DNA of 5,530 nt from an uncultured Mollicutes bacterium (GCA_900551385.1 URVS01000107.1:1-5530); one strand, 5' to 3'. Counted from the first letter of the stretch, positions 1-5,530 are shown. Notes: a model not told the origin generated them from the letters alone. Numbers and translations: made by a program.

Positions 1-2322
1 TATTTTCGTCCTGAAGTATTACCTTGGGCTTATGAATTATTAACAAGTGAAAAATATTTTGGTATTCCAGTAGAAAAATTATATATTACATATCACCCTA
101 CCGATAAAGCTACATATGATTTATGGGTTAAACTTGGTATTCCTAGTTCTCATATGGTTCCTTGTGAACATAATTTCTGGGAAATTGGTGAAGGACCATG
201 TGGACCAAATACAGAAATGTTTTTTGATCGTGGTGAAAAATATGATCCTGAACATTTAGGTGAAAAACTCATTTTTGAAGATTTAGAAAATGATAGATAT
301 GTTGAAATTTGGAATATAGTTTTCTCTCAATATAATGCTGAAATAGGTAAAGATCGTTCTGAATATAAAGAATTACCTCATAAAAATATTGATACAGGTG
401 CAGGTTTAGAAAGACTTGCATGTATTTTTCAAGAAACAGAAACAAATTTTGAAACAGACTTATTTATGCCTTATATAGAAGAAATTAGTAAAGTTGCTAA
501 ATATCCTTATGAAGGTGAATATAAAATTGCTTATAGAGTTATCGCTGATCATATAAGAGCCTGTACATTTGCTTTAAGCGATGGTGCTACTTTCTCTAAT
601 GAAGGAAGAGGATATGTTTTAAGAAGATTAGTTAGAAGAGCAGTAAGATATCTTAGAAAATTAGGAATAGAAAAACCTTTCTTATATACTTTAGTTAGCA
701 AAGTTGCTGATAATATGAATTCTTATTATCCATATTTAAAAGATAATGAAGAAAAAGTAAGCAAAATGATAAAAAATGAAGAAGAAAAATTTGCTAAAAC
801 ATTATCTATTGGTGAAAACATGTTAAGAGATATTATTAGTCAAACTAAAGAAGATAAAATTTCTGGTTTAGTCGCATTTAAAATGTATGATACTTATGGT
901 TTCCCTGTTGAATTAACTGAAGAAATTGCTCATGAAGCTAACAAAAATATTGATTTAGATGAATTCAATCAAGAAATGCAAAAACAAAAAGAAAGAGCTA
1001 AAGCATCTAGAGGCGAACTTCAATCAATGTCTACTCAATTAATTGATTTAATGAACTTTACAAGTGAATCAAAATTTACTTATGAAATTGAAGATATCAA
1101 AGGAAAAGTTATTGGATTATTTAAAGATGGTAAAAAAGTTGATTATTTAGATGAAGAAGGTGAAATCATTCTTGATAATACAAATTTTTACGCTACAAGT
1201 GGTGGTCAAATTCATGATACAGGTACATTAGAAAATACAGATACTTTATTAGATGTTTATGATGTAATTAAAGCACCTAATAAACAACATTTACATTTTG
1301 TTAAAGTTAAATATGGTGTTGTTCATGTTGGTGATGAATTAATATGTAAATTAGATAAAAAAAGAAGAAATAATATTTCTCGTAATCATTCTTGTACACA
1401 TTTACTTCAAAAAGCATTACAAGTAGTTTTAGGAAATGATGTTCATCAAGAAGGATCAAGTAATAATGAAGATTATTTAAGATTTGATTTTAATTATGAT
1501 CAAAAAATATCTTATGAACAATTAAAAGAAATTGAAAATTTAGTAAATGAATATATTGCTCAAGATTTACCATGTGAAATTCAATATTTATCAAAAGAAG
1601 AAGCAATGAAATTAGATGCAATGCATTTATTTAATGAAAAATATGGTGATGTCGTTAGAGTTGTTAAATTTGGTGATGTATCTCAAGAATTCTGTGCAGG
1701 AGCACATGTTAAATCAACTGCTAAAATTGGTGTATTCTCTATTTCATATGAAGAATCTATTGCTTCTGGCATTAGAAGAATTGAAGGTAAAACTTCTTTA
1801 AAAGCATATCAACAATTAAAATCTAAAGATGATATTTTAAATGACTTAGATATATTATTAAAATGTGGTAATCCAAATGAATTAAATAACAAAATTACTG
1901 CTTTAAATAATGAAATGTCTTTATTAAAGAAACAAATTACAACATTACAAGATAAATTATCTTCTTATCAAGGAAAAGAATTAGCAGAATCATTTATTAA
2001 CATCAATGATAAATATATTTTAATTACTAGATTAGATAATTTTGATAAAAAGAGTTTAACATCAACTTTTGATTATTTAAAAACTTTACATGAAAATTAT
2101 ATTATTCTTTTAGCAGATGTTTTTGAAAATAAAATTTCTTATATTGCAGGAGTATCTTCTTCTTTAAATAAAGAAATACCAGCTGGACAATTAATAAAGA
2201 AAATTGCTTCATTAACTAATGGTTCTGGAGGAGGAAGAAATGATGTTGCTCAAGGTGGAGGCAAAGATATTTCTTCATTAAATAATGCTTTAGAATTAAT
2301 TAAAGGAGAATTAATTAAATGA
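1..2322 (+). CDS. alaS: Alanyl-tRNA synthetase, 5' partial
   Basis: This cytoplasmic class II synthetase charges tRNA-Ala with alanine. The reading frame is open from base 1, so 773 residues are visible and about 100 N-terminal residues, including motif 1, lie upstream; the implied full length of about 870 is normal. In visible numbering, the rest of the catalytic core spans about 1-215, with GPCGPNTE near 65-72, RVIADHIR near 179-186 and the motif 3 segment GRGYVLRR at 202-209. The editing domain follows, with the HxxxH pair H463/H467 and the CxxxH pair C565/H569, so all four expected zinc ligands are present. A Lys/Glu-rich coiled coil lies around 605-660, then the C-Ala domain ends with the Gly-rich stretch GSGGGRNDVAQGGG near 741-754. 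Editing-site neighbours are unusual: CAGAH instead of the near-universal CGGTH, and ATSGGQIHDTG where ESGGQVGD is usual. It is the first visible gene of an operon with ruvX and a DUF1292 gene. The TGA stop overlaps the ruvX start. Identity is secure. Confidence 0.98.
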   Translation, partial: YFRPEVLPWAYELLTSEKYFGIPVEKLYITYHPTDKATYDLWVKLGIPSSHMVPCEHNFWEIGEGPCGPNTEMFFDRGEKYDPEHLGEKLIFEDLENDRYVEIWNIVFSQYNAEIGKDRSEYKELPHKNIDTGAGLERLACIFQETETNFETDLFMPYIEEISKVAKYPYEGEYKIAYRVIADHIRACTFALSDGATFSNEGRGYVLRRLVRRAVRYLRKLGIEKPFLYTLVSKVADNMNSYYPYLKDNEEKVSKMIKNEEEKFAKTLSIGENMLRDIISQTKEDKISGLVAFKMYDTYGFPVELTEEIAHEANKNIDLDEFNQEMQKQKERAKASRGELQSMSTQLIDLMNFTSESKFTYEIEDIKGKVIGLFKDGKKVDYLDEEGEIILDNTNFYATSGGQIHDTGTLENTDTLLDVYDVIKAPNKQHLHFVKVKYGVVHVGDELICKLDKKRRNNISRNHSCTHLLQKALQVVLGNDVHQEGSSNNEDYLRFDFNYDQKISYEQLKEIENLVNEYIAQDLPCEIQYLSKEEAMKLDAMHLFNEKYGDVVRVVKFGDVSQEFCAGAHVKSTAKIGVFSISYEESIASGIRRIEGKTSLKAYQQLKSKDDILNDLDILLKCGNPNELNNKITALNNEMSLLKKQITTLQDKLSSYQGKELAESFININDKYILITRLDNFDKKSLTSTFDYLKTLHENYIILLADVFENKISYIAGVSSSLNKEIPAGQLIKKIASLTNGSGGGRNDVAQGGGKDISSLNNALELIKGELIK
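2293..2322 (+). repeat. Two tandem 15-base copies at the alaS/ruvX junction
   Basis: Copy 1 (2293-2307) reads GAATTAATTAAAGGA and copy 2 (2308-2322) reads GAATTAATTAAATGA, so 14 of 15 positions match. They encode the repeated Glu-Leu-Ile-Lys at the AlaRS C-terminus. The single difference makes part of a Shine-Dalgarno site in copy 1 and the overlapping start/stop ATGA in copy 2. Because AATTAATT is its own reverse complement, 2294-2301 can also pair with 2309-2316 as an 8-bp all-A/T stem with AAAGGAG in the loop. The repeat is seen directly; any regulatory role is inference. Confidence 0.85.
2302..2308 (+). promoter_or_regulatory. Shine-Dalgarno site for ruvX
   Basis: AAAGGAG lies 10 bases before the ruvX ATG, inside the last codons of alaS. 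It supports the start at 2319 and a start/stop overlap of the kind that couples translation of the two genes. In the potential hairpin formed by the 15-base repeat, this site is exactly the 7-base loop, so it would stay accessible. Confidence 0.8.
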
Positions 2323-2744
2323 TAGGTAAAGTATTAGGTCTAGATTTAGGTGAAAAAACTTTAGGCATTGCTGAATCTGATTTAATGGGTATTATTGCTC
2401 AAGGAATTGAAAATTTCCGTTTTGAAGATAATAATTATGATAGAGCTTTAGATAGAGTCATTTATTATGTAAAAAAAGATGACATTAAAGAAATCGCTCT
2501 TGGCTTACCTTTACATATGTCAGGAGATGAATCTGAACATTCAAAATTAGCTAGACATTTTAAAACAATGATTGAAGAAAAGTTACCTAATATCAAAGTT
2601 GTTTTAATAGATGAAAGATGGACAACTAAACAAGCAAATAGACGTTTACTTGAAGCTGATTTATCAAGAAAGAAAAGAAAAAATGTTATTGATAAAATGT
2701 CTGCAGTAGTTATATTAGAGACTTATTTACAAATGAGAGGTTAA
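2319..2744 (+). CDS. ruvX: RuvX/YqgF family RNase H-like nuclease
   Basis: This is the 141-residue RuvX (YqgF, YrrK in Bacillus) protein, a small RNase H-fold nuclease. The family is known for processing the 5' end of pre-16S rRNA in E. coli and is also annotated as a putative Holliday junction resolvase. Visible motifs in order are GLDLGEKTLGIAESD at residues 7-21 with D9, the ALGLPLHMSGDESEH loop near 60-74, LIDERWTT at 96-103 with D98, and NVIDKMSAVVILETYL near 122-137 with D125. The three acidic residues D9, D98 and D125 fit the family active site. Length is typical. The start is set by AAAGGAG at 2302-2308 and by the N-terminal motif beginning six residues in. It overlaps alaS by 4 bases (ATGA) and is one base from the DUF1292 gene. 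In Bacillus and relatives ireB (yrzL) usually sits between alaS and ruvX; it is absent here. Confidence 0.96.
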   Translation: MIGKVLGLDLGEKTLGIAESDLMGIIAQGIENFRFEDNNYDRALDRVIYYVKKDDIKEIALGLPLHMSGDESEHSKLARHFKTMIEEKLPNIKVVLIDERWTTKQANRRLLEADLSRKKRKNVIDKMSAVVILETYLQMRG

Positions 2745-2745
2745 A

Positions 2746-2997
2746 ATGAAAAAAGAAGATAATAAAATAATATTTGTTGATGATAAAGGACAAAAAACTA
2801 CTTTAAACATCTTATTTACTTATAAAAATAAAGAAAGAAATCGTGAATATGTCTTATTTTATGATGAGATGAATCCAGATGACATTATTGCAGGTTATTT
2901 ATCAGATGATAATGAAATTCTTGATATAGAAGATGATGATGAATATGATGAATTAGAAGAAGTCTTAAAATCATTTCAAGAAGAACAAGAAAATTAA
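2746..2997 (+). CDS. DUF1292 (YrzB-like) small acidic protein
   Basis: This 83-residue protein matches the DUF1292 family, represented by Bacillus YrzB, whose function is unknown. The family pattern is visible: a short N-terminal strand with the VDDKGQ segment at 11-16, then LFTYKNKERNREYVLFY around 23-39, an Asp/Glu-rich middle, and a DEYDELEEVLKSF helix at about 65-77. It has no signal peptide, membrane segment or obvious catalytic residues and is strongly acidic, which suggests a cytoplasmic binding protein. AGAGG at 2736-2740 is 5 bases before the ATG. The single base separating it from ruvX and the conserved alaS-ruvX-DUF1292 order indicate one transcript. Assignment rests on both sequence pattern and gene order; no biochemical role can be inferred. 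Confidence 0.88.
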   Translation: MKKEDNKIIFVDDKGQKTTLNILFTYKNKERNREYVLFYDEMNPDDIIAGYLSDDNEILDIEDDDEYDELEEVLKSFQEEQEN

Positions 2998-3021
2998 TTT
3001 TCACTATTATTTTTATAAATT

Positions 3022-3032
3022 TGTGTTATAAT
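3022..3032 (+). promoter_or_regulatory. Extended -10 promoter of greA
   Basis: A consensus TATAAT lies at 3027-3032, preceded by TGTG at 3022-3025, which together make an extended -10 element for the housekeeping sigma factor. Expected transcription start is near 3039, giving a leader of about 20 bases. No good -35 hexamer is found 16-18 bases upstream (the sequence there is CTATTA-like), so the promoter probably depends on the extended -10. It is the only convincing promoter in the window. Confidence 0.75.
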
Positions 3033-3046
3033 ATCAAAGACTAGAC

Positions 3047-3053
3047 AAGGAGA
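3047..3053 (+). promoter_or_regulatory. Strong Shine-Dalgarno site for greA
   Basis: AAGGAGA ends 7 bases before the ATG at 3061. This near-perfect anti-16S match fixes the greA start and is one of the two strongest ribosome binding sites in the window, in line with high expression of a general elongation factor. Confidence 0.88.
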
Positions 3054-3060
3054 ACAAAAA

Positions 3061-3534
3061 ATGGCAAATATTGAAAAACAAATGCTTACTGAAGAAGGTA
3101 AGAAAAAATACGAAGAAGAATTAGCATATTTAATCGATGTTGTTCGTCCACAAGTTACTCAAGAAATTAAAGAAGCAAAAGAACAAGGGGACCTTTCAGA
3201 AAATGCTGATTATGACGCTGCAAGAAATAAACAAGCAGAAGTTGAAGGTAGAATTACTTATTTAAATAATTTATTAACTCATGCAGAAATTATATCTACA
3301 GACAAATCATCAAATGTTGTAACTCTCGGTTGTACAGTAAAAATAAATATTCTTGATGAAGATGTAGAAGAAGAATATTTAATTGTAGGTCCTGCAGAAG
3401 CTGATCCTGAATCAGGAAAAATATCTAATGCTTGTAAATTAGCTTTAGCAATATTAAATCATAAAGCAGGCGAAACTGTAACAGTTAAAGTTGATAATCC
3501 ATATCAAGTAAAAATTATCGCTATTACTAAATAA
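3061..3534 (+). CDS. greA: Transcription elongation factor GreA
   Basis: GreA enters the secondary channel of RNA polymerase and stimulates cleavage of backtracked RNA, rescuing stalled complexes. The 157-residue length is typical. The N-terminal antiparallel coiled coil spans about residues 8-76, and its tip carries GDLSENADYDAAR at 43-55, with D44 and E47 as the acidic pair that helps hold catalytic magnesium. The C-terminal FKBP-like domain follows from about 80, with the family segment VGPAEADPESGKISN at 109-123. After that it departs from the family: the usual Ser-Pro following ISN is Cys-Lys at 125-126, the Leu-Leu-Gly-Lys part reads Ile-Leu-Asn-His, and the Pro-Gly-Gly turn near the end is shortened to Asn-Pro. 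The gene has its own promoter (TATAAT at 3027), a strong ribosome site and a terminator, so it looks monocistronic, although read-through from the DUF1292 gene is possible because no clear terminator separates them. Confidence 0.97.
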   Translation: MANIEKQMLTEEGKKKYEEELAYLIDVVRPQVTQEIKEAKEQGDLSENADYDAARNKQAEVEGRITYLNNLLTHAEIISTDKSSNVVTLGCTVKINILDEDVEEEYLIVGPAEADPESGKISNACKLALAILNHKAGETVTVKVDNPYQVKIIAITK

Positions 3535-3535
3535 G

Positions 3536-3560
3536 CCAAAGATTAATTCTTTGGTTTTTT
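3536..3560 (+). terminator. Intrinsic terminator of greA
   Basis: CCAAAGA (3536-3542) pairs perfectly with TCTTTGG (3548-3554) around a 5-base TTAAT loop and runs straight into six Ts at 3555-3560. It begins one base after the greA stop codon. This is the classic rho-independent form. The rnhC start is only 12 bases downstream. Confidence 0.92.
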
Positions 3561-3572
3561 AAACTAAGAAAT

Positions 3573-4469
3573 ATGAAATATGTAAGTTATAAAATTGATT
3601 TAGAAACAAAACAAAAAATAGAAAATTTTTATAATGATTATAAAGTACCTAACGATGGTGACTATATTTGTTTTTTTGCTAAAGTTGATAATTTAGCAAT
3701 TACCATTTATGAATCAAAAAAAGGATATAAAGTTGTATTCACTGGAAAAAACGCTTTATATGAAGCTAAAATTTTCAATCCAGATGCCGAAATTAGTGAA
3801 TCTAAATCAGAACGTAAAATAGATTTTATTGATTTAAATAATCAATGTGGTTCTGATGAAGTTGGTTTTGGTGATTTTTTTGGTCCACTAGTGGTAGTAG
3901 GTGTTTATTTTGATTCATCATTAACAAAAAAATTAGATTCAATTAATGATTCAAAAAAATTAACTGATGAATTTATTTTATCTTTTGTTCCTACAATTAT
4001 TAAAAATGTTACTTTTTCTAAATTAACAGTTCATAATGAAAAATATAATTCTTTAATAAAAAAAGGTTATAATATGAACCAAATAAAAGCTATGTTACAT
4101 AATAGAGTTTTATTAAATTTACAAAAAAGAAAACCAGACTGTAAAACATTCTATATTGACCAATTTTGTGATGAAAAATTATATTATAAATATTTAAAAA
4201 ATGAAAAAGAAATTGTTAGAAATATTACATTTAAAACTAAAGGTGAATCTTACTATCCAAGCGTTGCTTTAGCTAGTATGATTGCTAGATATTGTTTCTT
4301 ACAAGAAATGGATGTTTTATCAAAAAAATACAACATGAATTTTCCTAAAGGGGCTAGCAAAACAGTTGATGAATTTGCAACTATCTTTATTCAAAAATAT
4401 TCATTAGAAGAATTAAAAAAAGTTTGTAAAACAAACTTCACAAACTTTTCTAAATTAGATATGCATTAA
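3573..4469 (+). CDS. rnhC: Ribonuclease HIII
   Basis: RNase HIII cuts the RNA strand of RNA/DNA hybrids such as R-loops and lagging-strand primers. The 298 residues show the two expected parts: an N-terminal TBP-like substrate-binding domain at about 1-85 and an RNase H fold from about 90. Motifs in order are GSDEVGFGDFFGP at 93-105 with catalytic D95 and E96, INDSKKLTDE at 124-133, YNMNQIKAMLHN at 166-177, YIDQF at 194-198 with D196, TKGES at 222-226 with E225 as the likely fourth acidic residue, and ASMIARY at 234-240. The N-terminal domain separates it from RNase HII. The start at 3573 gives a normal N-terminus, but only weak AAGAA precedes it and there is no room for a usual promoter after the greA terminator, so expression may rely on read-through or on a near-leaderless transcript. 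It converges with rluD, 13 bases away. Confidence 0.96.
   Translation: MKYVSYKIDLETKQKIENFYNDYKVPNDGDYICFFAKVDNLAITIYESKKGYKVVFTGKNALYEAKIFNPDAEISESKSERKIDFIDLNNQCGSDEVGFGDFFGPLVVVGVYFDSSLTKKLDSINDSKKLTDEFILSFVPTIIKNVTFSKLTVHNEKYNSLIKKGYNMNQIKAMLHNRVLLNLQKRKPDCKTFYIDQFCDEKLYYKYLKNEKEIVRNITFKTKGESYYPSVALASMIARYCFLQEMDVLSKKYNMNFPKGASKTVDEFATIFIQKYSLEELKKVCKTNFTNFSKLDMH
4415..4438 (-). terminator. Probable rluD terminator inside rnhC
   Basis: Read on the minus strand, AAGTTTGT (4438-4431) pairs perfectly with ACAAACTT (4427-4420) around a 3-base TTT loop, followed at once by five Ts (4419-4415), seven counting the last two bases of the stem. It lies 45-68 bases past the rluD stop, inside the coding region for the C-terminus of RNase HIII. 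It is the only hairpin plus T-tract I see downstream of rluD on this strand. The structure is seen directly; its use as terminator is inferred. Confidence 0.72.
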
Positions 4470-4484
4470 GCATGTCTTTTTTTT
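4458..4484 (+). terminator. Intrinsic terminator of rnhC
   Basis: GATATGC (4458-4464) pairs with GCATGTC (4470-4476), including one T-G wobble, around a 5-base ATTAA loop, and is followed by eight Ts at 4477-4484. The rnhC stop codon (4467-4469) sits in the loop, and the T-tract reaches 2 bases into the rluD stop codon on the other strand. On the minus strand the hairpin is followed only by TAATTT, so it is a poor terminator for rluD. Confidence 0.85.
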
Positions 4485-5397
4485 ATAGATTTTTTATTAT
4501 TTCTAATACTCTTTTAAATTCATCATCAATATCACAACTAAAAGTCATTCTTTCTTTTGTAGTTGGATGAATAAAAGATAATTTAACAGCACTTAACATT
4601 TGACCAAGTTGAGTAAATTCTTGTTTTCTTTTACCGTACACTTTATCTCCTACACATGGATGACCAATATATTGAAGATGAACTCTTATTTGATGAGTTC
4701 TACCAGTTTCAAGTTTACAATAAACTAAAGTATGATTTTTATATCTTTCTACTACATGAACATGAGTAGTTGCATCTTTACCATGATAAACATCAACTGC
4801 TTGTTTTAAACGATCATTTTTATCTTTTCCAATAGGCGCAATAATATCAATATCAGTATGAGGAATAACTCCTTCAACTAAAGCATAATATTCTCTATAC
4901 ATTGTTTTATCTTTTAATTGATTTTGCAAAAATATATGAGAAACATCATTTTTAGCCACTACTAATAATCCAGATGTATCTTTATCAATACGATGGACTA
5001 TACCAGGCCTAATAACGCCATTTATAGATGATAAATCTTTACAATGATATAATAAAGCATTAACTAAAGTTCCTCCATCATAATGGCCATTTGAAGGATG
5101 TACAACCATACCACGAGGCTTATTAACCACTAATAAATCTTTATCTTCATAAAGAATATTTAATTCAATATTTTCTGGTACGACATTTAATTCTTTTTCT
5201 TCTAAATCTTCGAAAATTATTTCATCATTTAAATTAACTTTATAAGAACATTTTTCTATTTTTGAATTAACTTTTACTTTACCTTCATCAATAGTATTTT
5301 GATAATATACTCTTGACTTATCTTGATCATCATTCTTTTTTAAAAAAGCATCTAATCTTAAACCAACATTATCTTCATTTACTAGAAATTTCTTCAT
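4483..5397 (-). CDS. rluD: RluD-family 23S rRNA pseudouridine synthase
   Basis: This 304-residue enzyme belongs to the RluA/RluD family, which converts specific uridines to pseudouridine, in RluD's case in helix 69 of 23S rRNA. An N-terminal S4-like RNA-binding domain covers about residues 12-60. The catalytic domain follows, with LYEDKDLLVVNKPRGMVVHP at 82-101, GIVHRIDKDTSGLLVVAKN at 132-150 with catalytic D138, and GRTHQIRVHLQYIGHPCVGD at 232-251. The frame stays open to an ATG at 5457, but I chose 5397 because MKKFLVNEDNVGLRLDAFL matches the family N-terminus and the extra residues upstream are a Leu run made by reading lspA membrane codons out of frame. With this start it overlaps lspA by 23 bases, which favours coupled translation; the ribosome site is only A/G-rich. 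The lspA-rluD order is common in Firmicutes (lspA-ylyB in Bacillus). The exact uridine target cannot be told from sequence, so RluD versus another RluA-family member stays open. Confidence 0.93.
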   Translation of the reverse strand: MKKFLVNEDNVGLRLDAFLKKNDDQDKSRVYYQNTIDEGKVKVNSKIEKCSYKVNLNDEIIFEDLEEKELNVVPENIELNILYEDKDLLVVNKPRGMVVHPSNGHYDGGTLVNALLYHCKDLSSINGVIRPGIVHRIDKDTSGLLVVAKNDVSHIFLQNQLKDKTMYREYYALVEGVIPHTDIDIIAPIGKDKNDRLKQAVDVYHGKDATTHVHVVERYKNHTLVYCKLETGRTHQIRVHLQYIGHPCVGDKVYGKRKQEFTQLGQMLSAVKLSFIHPTTKERMTFSCDIDDEFKRVLEIIKNL

Positions 5398-5530
5398 TTG
5401 ATTTATTTTCTTTCTTTTTATCATTATCTGTAACAATAAAAGCAATAATAAAAACAATAATTGAAATAGTTAAACATGAATCTGCTACATTAAAAACAGG
5501 AAAATCATAAATATTAAATAATCTAAATTT
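5375..5530 (-). CDS. lspA: Lipoprotein signal peptidase (signal peptidase II), 3' end only
   Basis: Only the last 51 residues are in the window; the gene enters from beyond base 5530 and ends at a TGA at 5377-5375. Signal peptidase II is an inner-membrane aspartic protease that removes signal peptides from lipidated prolipoproteins. The fragment contains the C-terminal family motif DFPVFNVADS (visible residues 9-18), in which D17 (bases 5480-5482) is the second catalytic aspartate. A hydrophobic stretch at about 19-34 is the fourth membrane helix, followed by a charged tail, DNDKKKENK and beyond, expected in the cytoplasm. The first catalytic aspartate lies outside the window. It overlaps rluD by 23 bases and is probably cotranscribed with it. 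The motif makes the call firm despite the short length. Confidence 0.93.
   Translation of the reverse strand, partial: KFRLFNIYDFPVFNVADSCLTISIIVFIIAFIVTDNDKKKENKSNEEISSK

Noticed and set aside
1616..1801. A 61-codon open frame on the plus strand inside alaS
   Set aside because: It is out of frame with a well-conserved part of AlaRS (the editing domain), has no ribosome site, and resembles no protein; it is a shadow of alaS.
2989..3002. Perfect 14-base palindrome GAAAATTAATTTTC over the DUF1292 gene stop, as a possible terminator or operator
   Set aside because: It gives only 5 base pairs, four of them A-T, and has no T-tract directly after it; such palindromes arise by chance in AT-rich DNA.
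3491..3518. TTGATA at 3491 with AATTAT at 3513 as a promoter for rnhC
   Set aside because: The -10 is poor, the site lies in conserved greA coding sequence, and the transcript would have to cross the greA terminator.
3580..3585. ATG-TAA start-stop pair just inside rnhC, possible minimal regulatory frame
   Set aside because: It lies downstream of the rnhC start and has no ribosome site; ATGTAA is common by chance at this base composition.
5398..5457. A 20-residue N-terminal extension of RluD starting at 5457 (or 9 residues from 5424)
   Set aside because: The added Leu run comes from out-of-frame reading of the LspA membrane helix, and the family N-terminus aligns from 5397.
5313..5510. A 65-codon open frame on the plus strand across lspA/rluD
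   Set aside because: It is antisense to the conserved rluD N-terminus and the lspA motif FNVADS, both of which explain the sequence; its hydrophobic look comes from reading AT-rich codons backwards.

Overview
This window is a compact piece of housekeeping chromosome from an AT-rich, Gram-positive-lineage bacterium, most likely a reduced-genome member of the Bacilli/Mollicutes-related group. Three things point there. The gene set is Firmicutes-type: alaS, ruvX and a DUF1292 (YrzB-like) gene in a row, greA nearby, RNase HIII, and an lspA-rluD pair. The AlaRS motif around bases 172-216 (NFWEIGEGPCGPNTE) resembles the Bacilli form. Codon use is strongly A/T-ending. The genetic code looks standard: all five Trp codons seen are TGG, and TGA is used only as a stop.

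Layout. Bases 1-2997 hold a tight plus-strand operon: alaS (5' end cut by the window), ruvX overlapping it by 4 bases, and a DUF1292 gene one base further on. At 2998-3060 a short intergenic stretch carries a clear extended -10 promoter and a strong Shine-Dalgarno site for greA (3061-3534). greA ends in a textbook intrinsic terminator (3536-3560). rnhC (3573-4469) starts only 12 bases after that T-tract and ends in its own terminator, whose loop contains the rnhC stop codon. On the minus strand, lspA (3' end only, entering at 5530) overlaps rluD (5397-4483). rluD converges on rnhC with a 13-base gap, and its likely terminator lies inside the 3' end of rnhC. No stretch without a gene is longer than about 65 bases.

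The genes serve core information processing and envelope upkeep: tRNA charging, 16S rRNA maturation or Holliday-junction resolution (RuvX), rescue of stalled RNA polymerase (GreA), removal of RNA from DNA (RNase HIII), 23S rRNA pseudouridylation (RluD family) and lipoprotein signal-peptide removal (LspA). I find no mobile element, CRISPR array, phage gene, RNA gene or undescribed system. What deserves a second look is small in scale: a 15-base tandem repeat that makes a hairpin around the ruvX ribosome binding site, a diverged AlaRS editing site, loss of ireB and mltG from a usually conserved neighbourhood, a diverged GreA C-terminal domain, and interlocked terminators and stop codons between rnhC and rluD.
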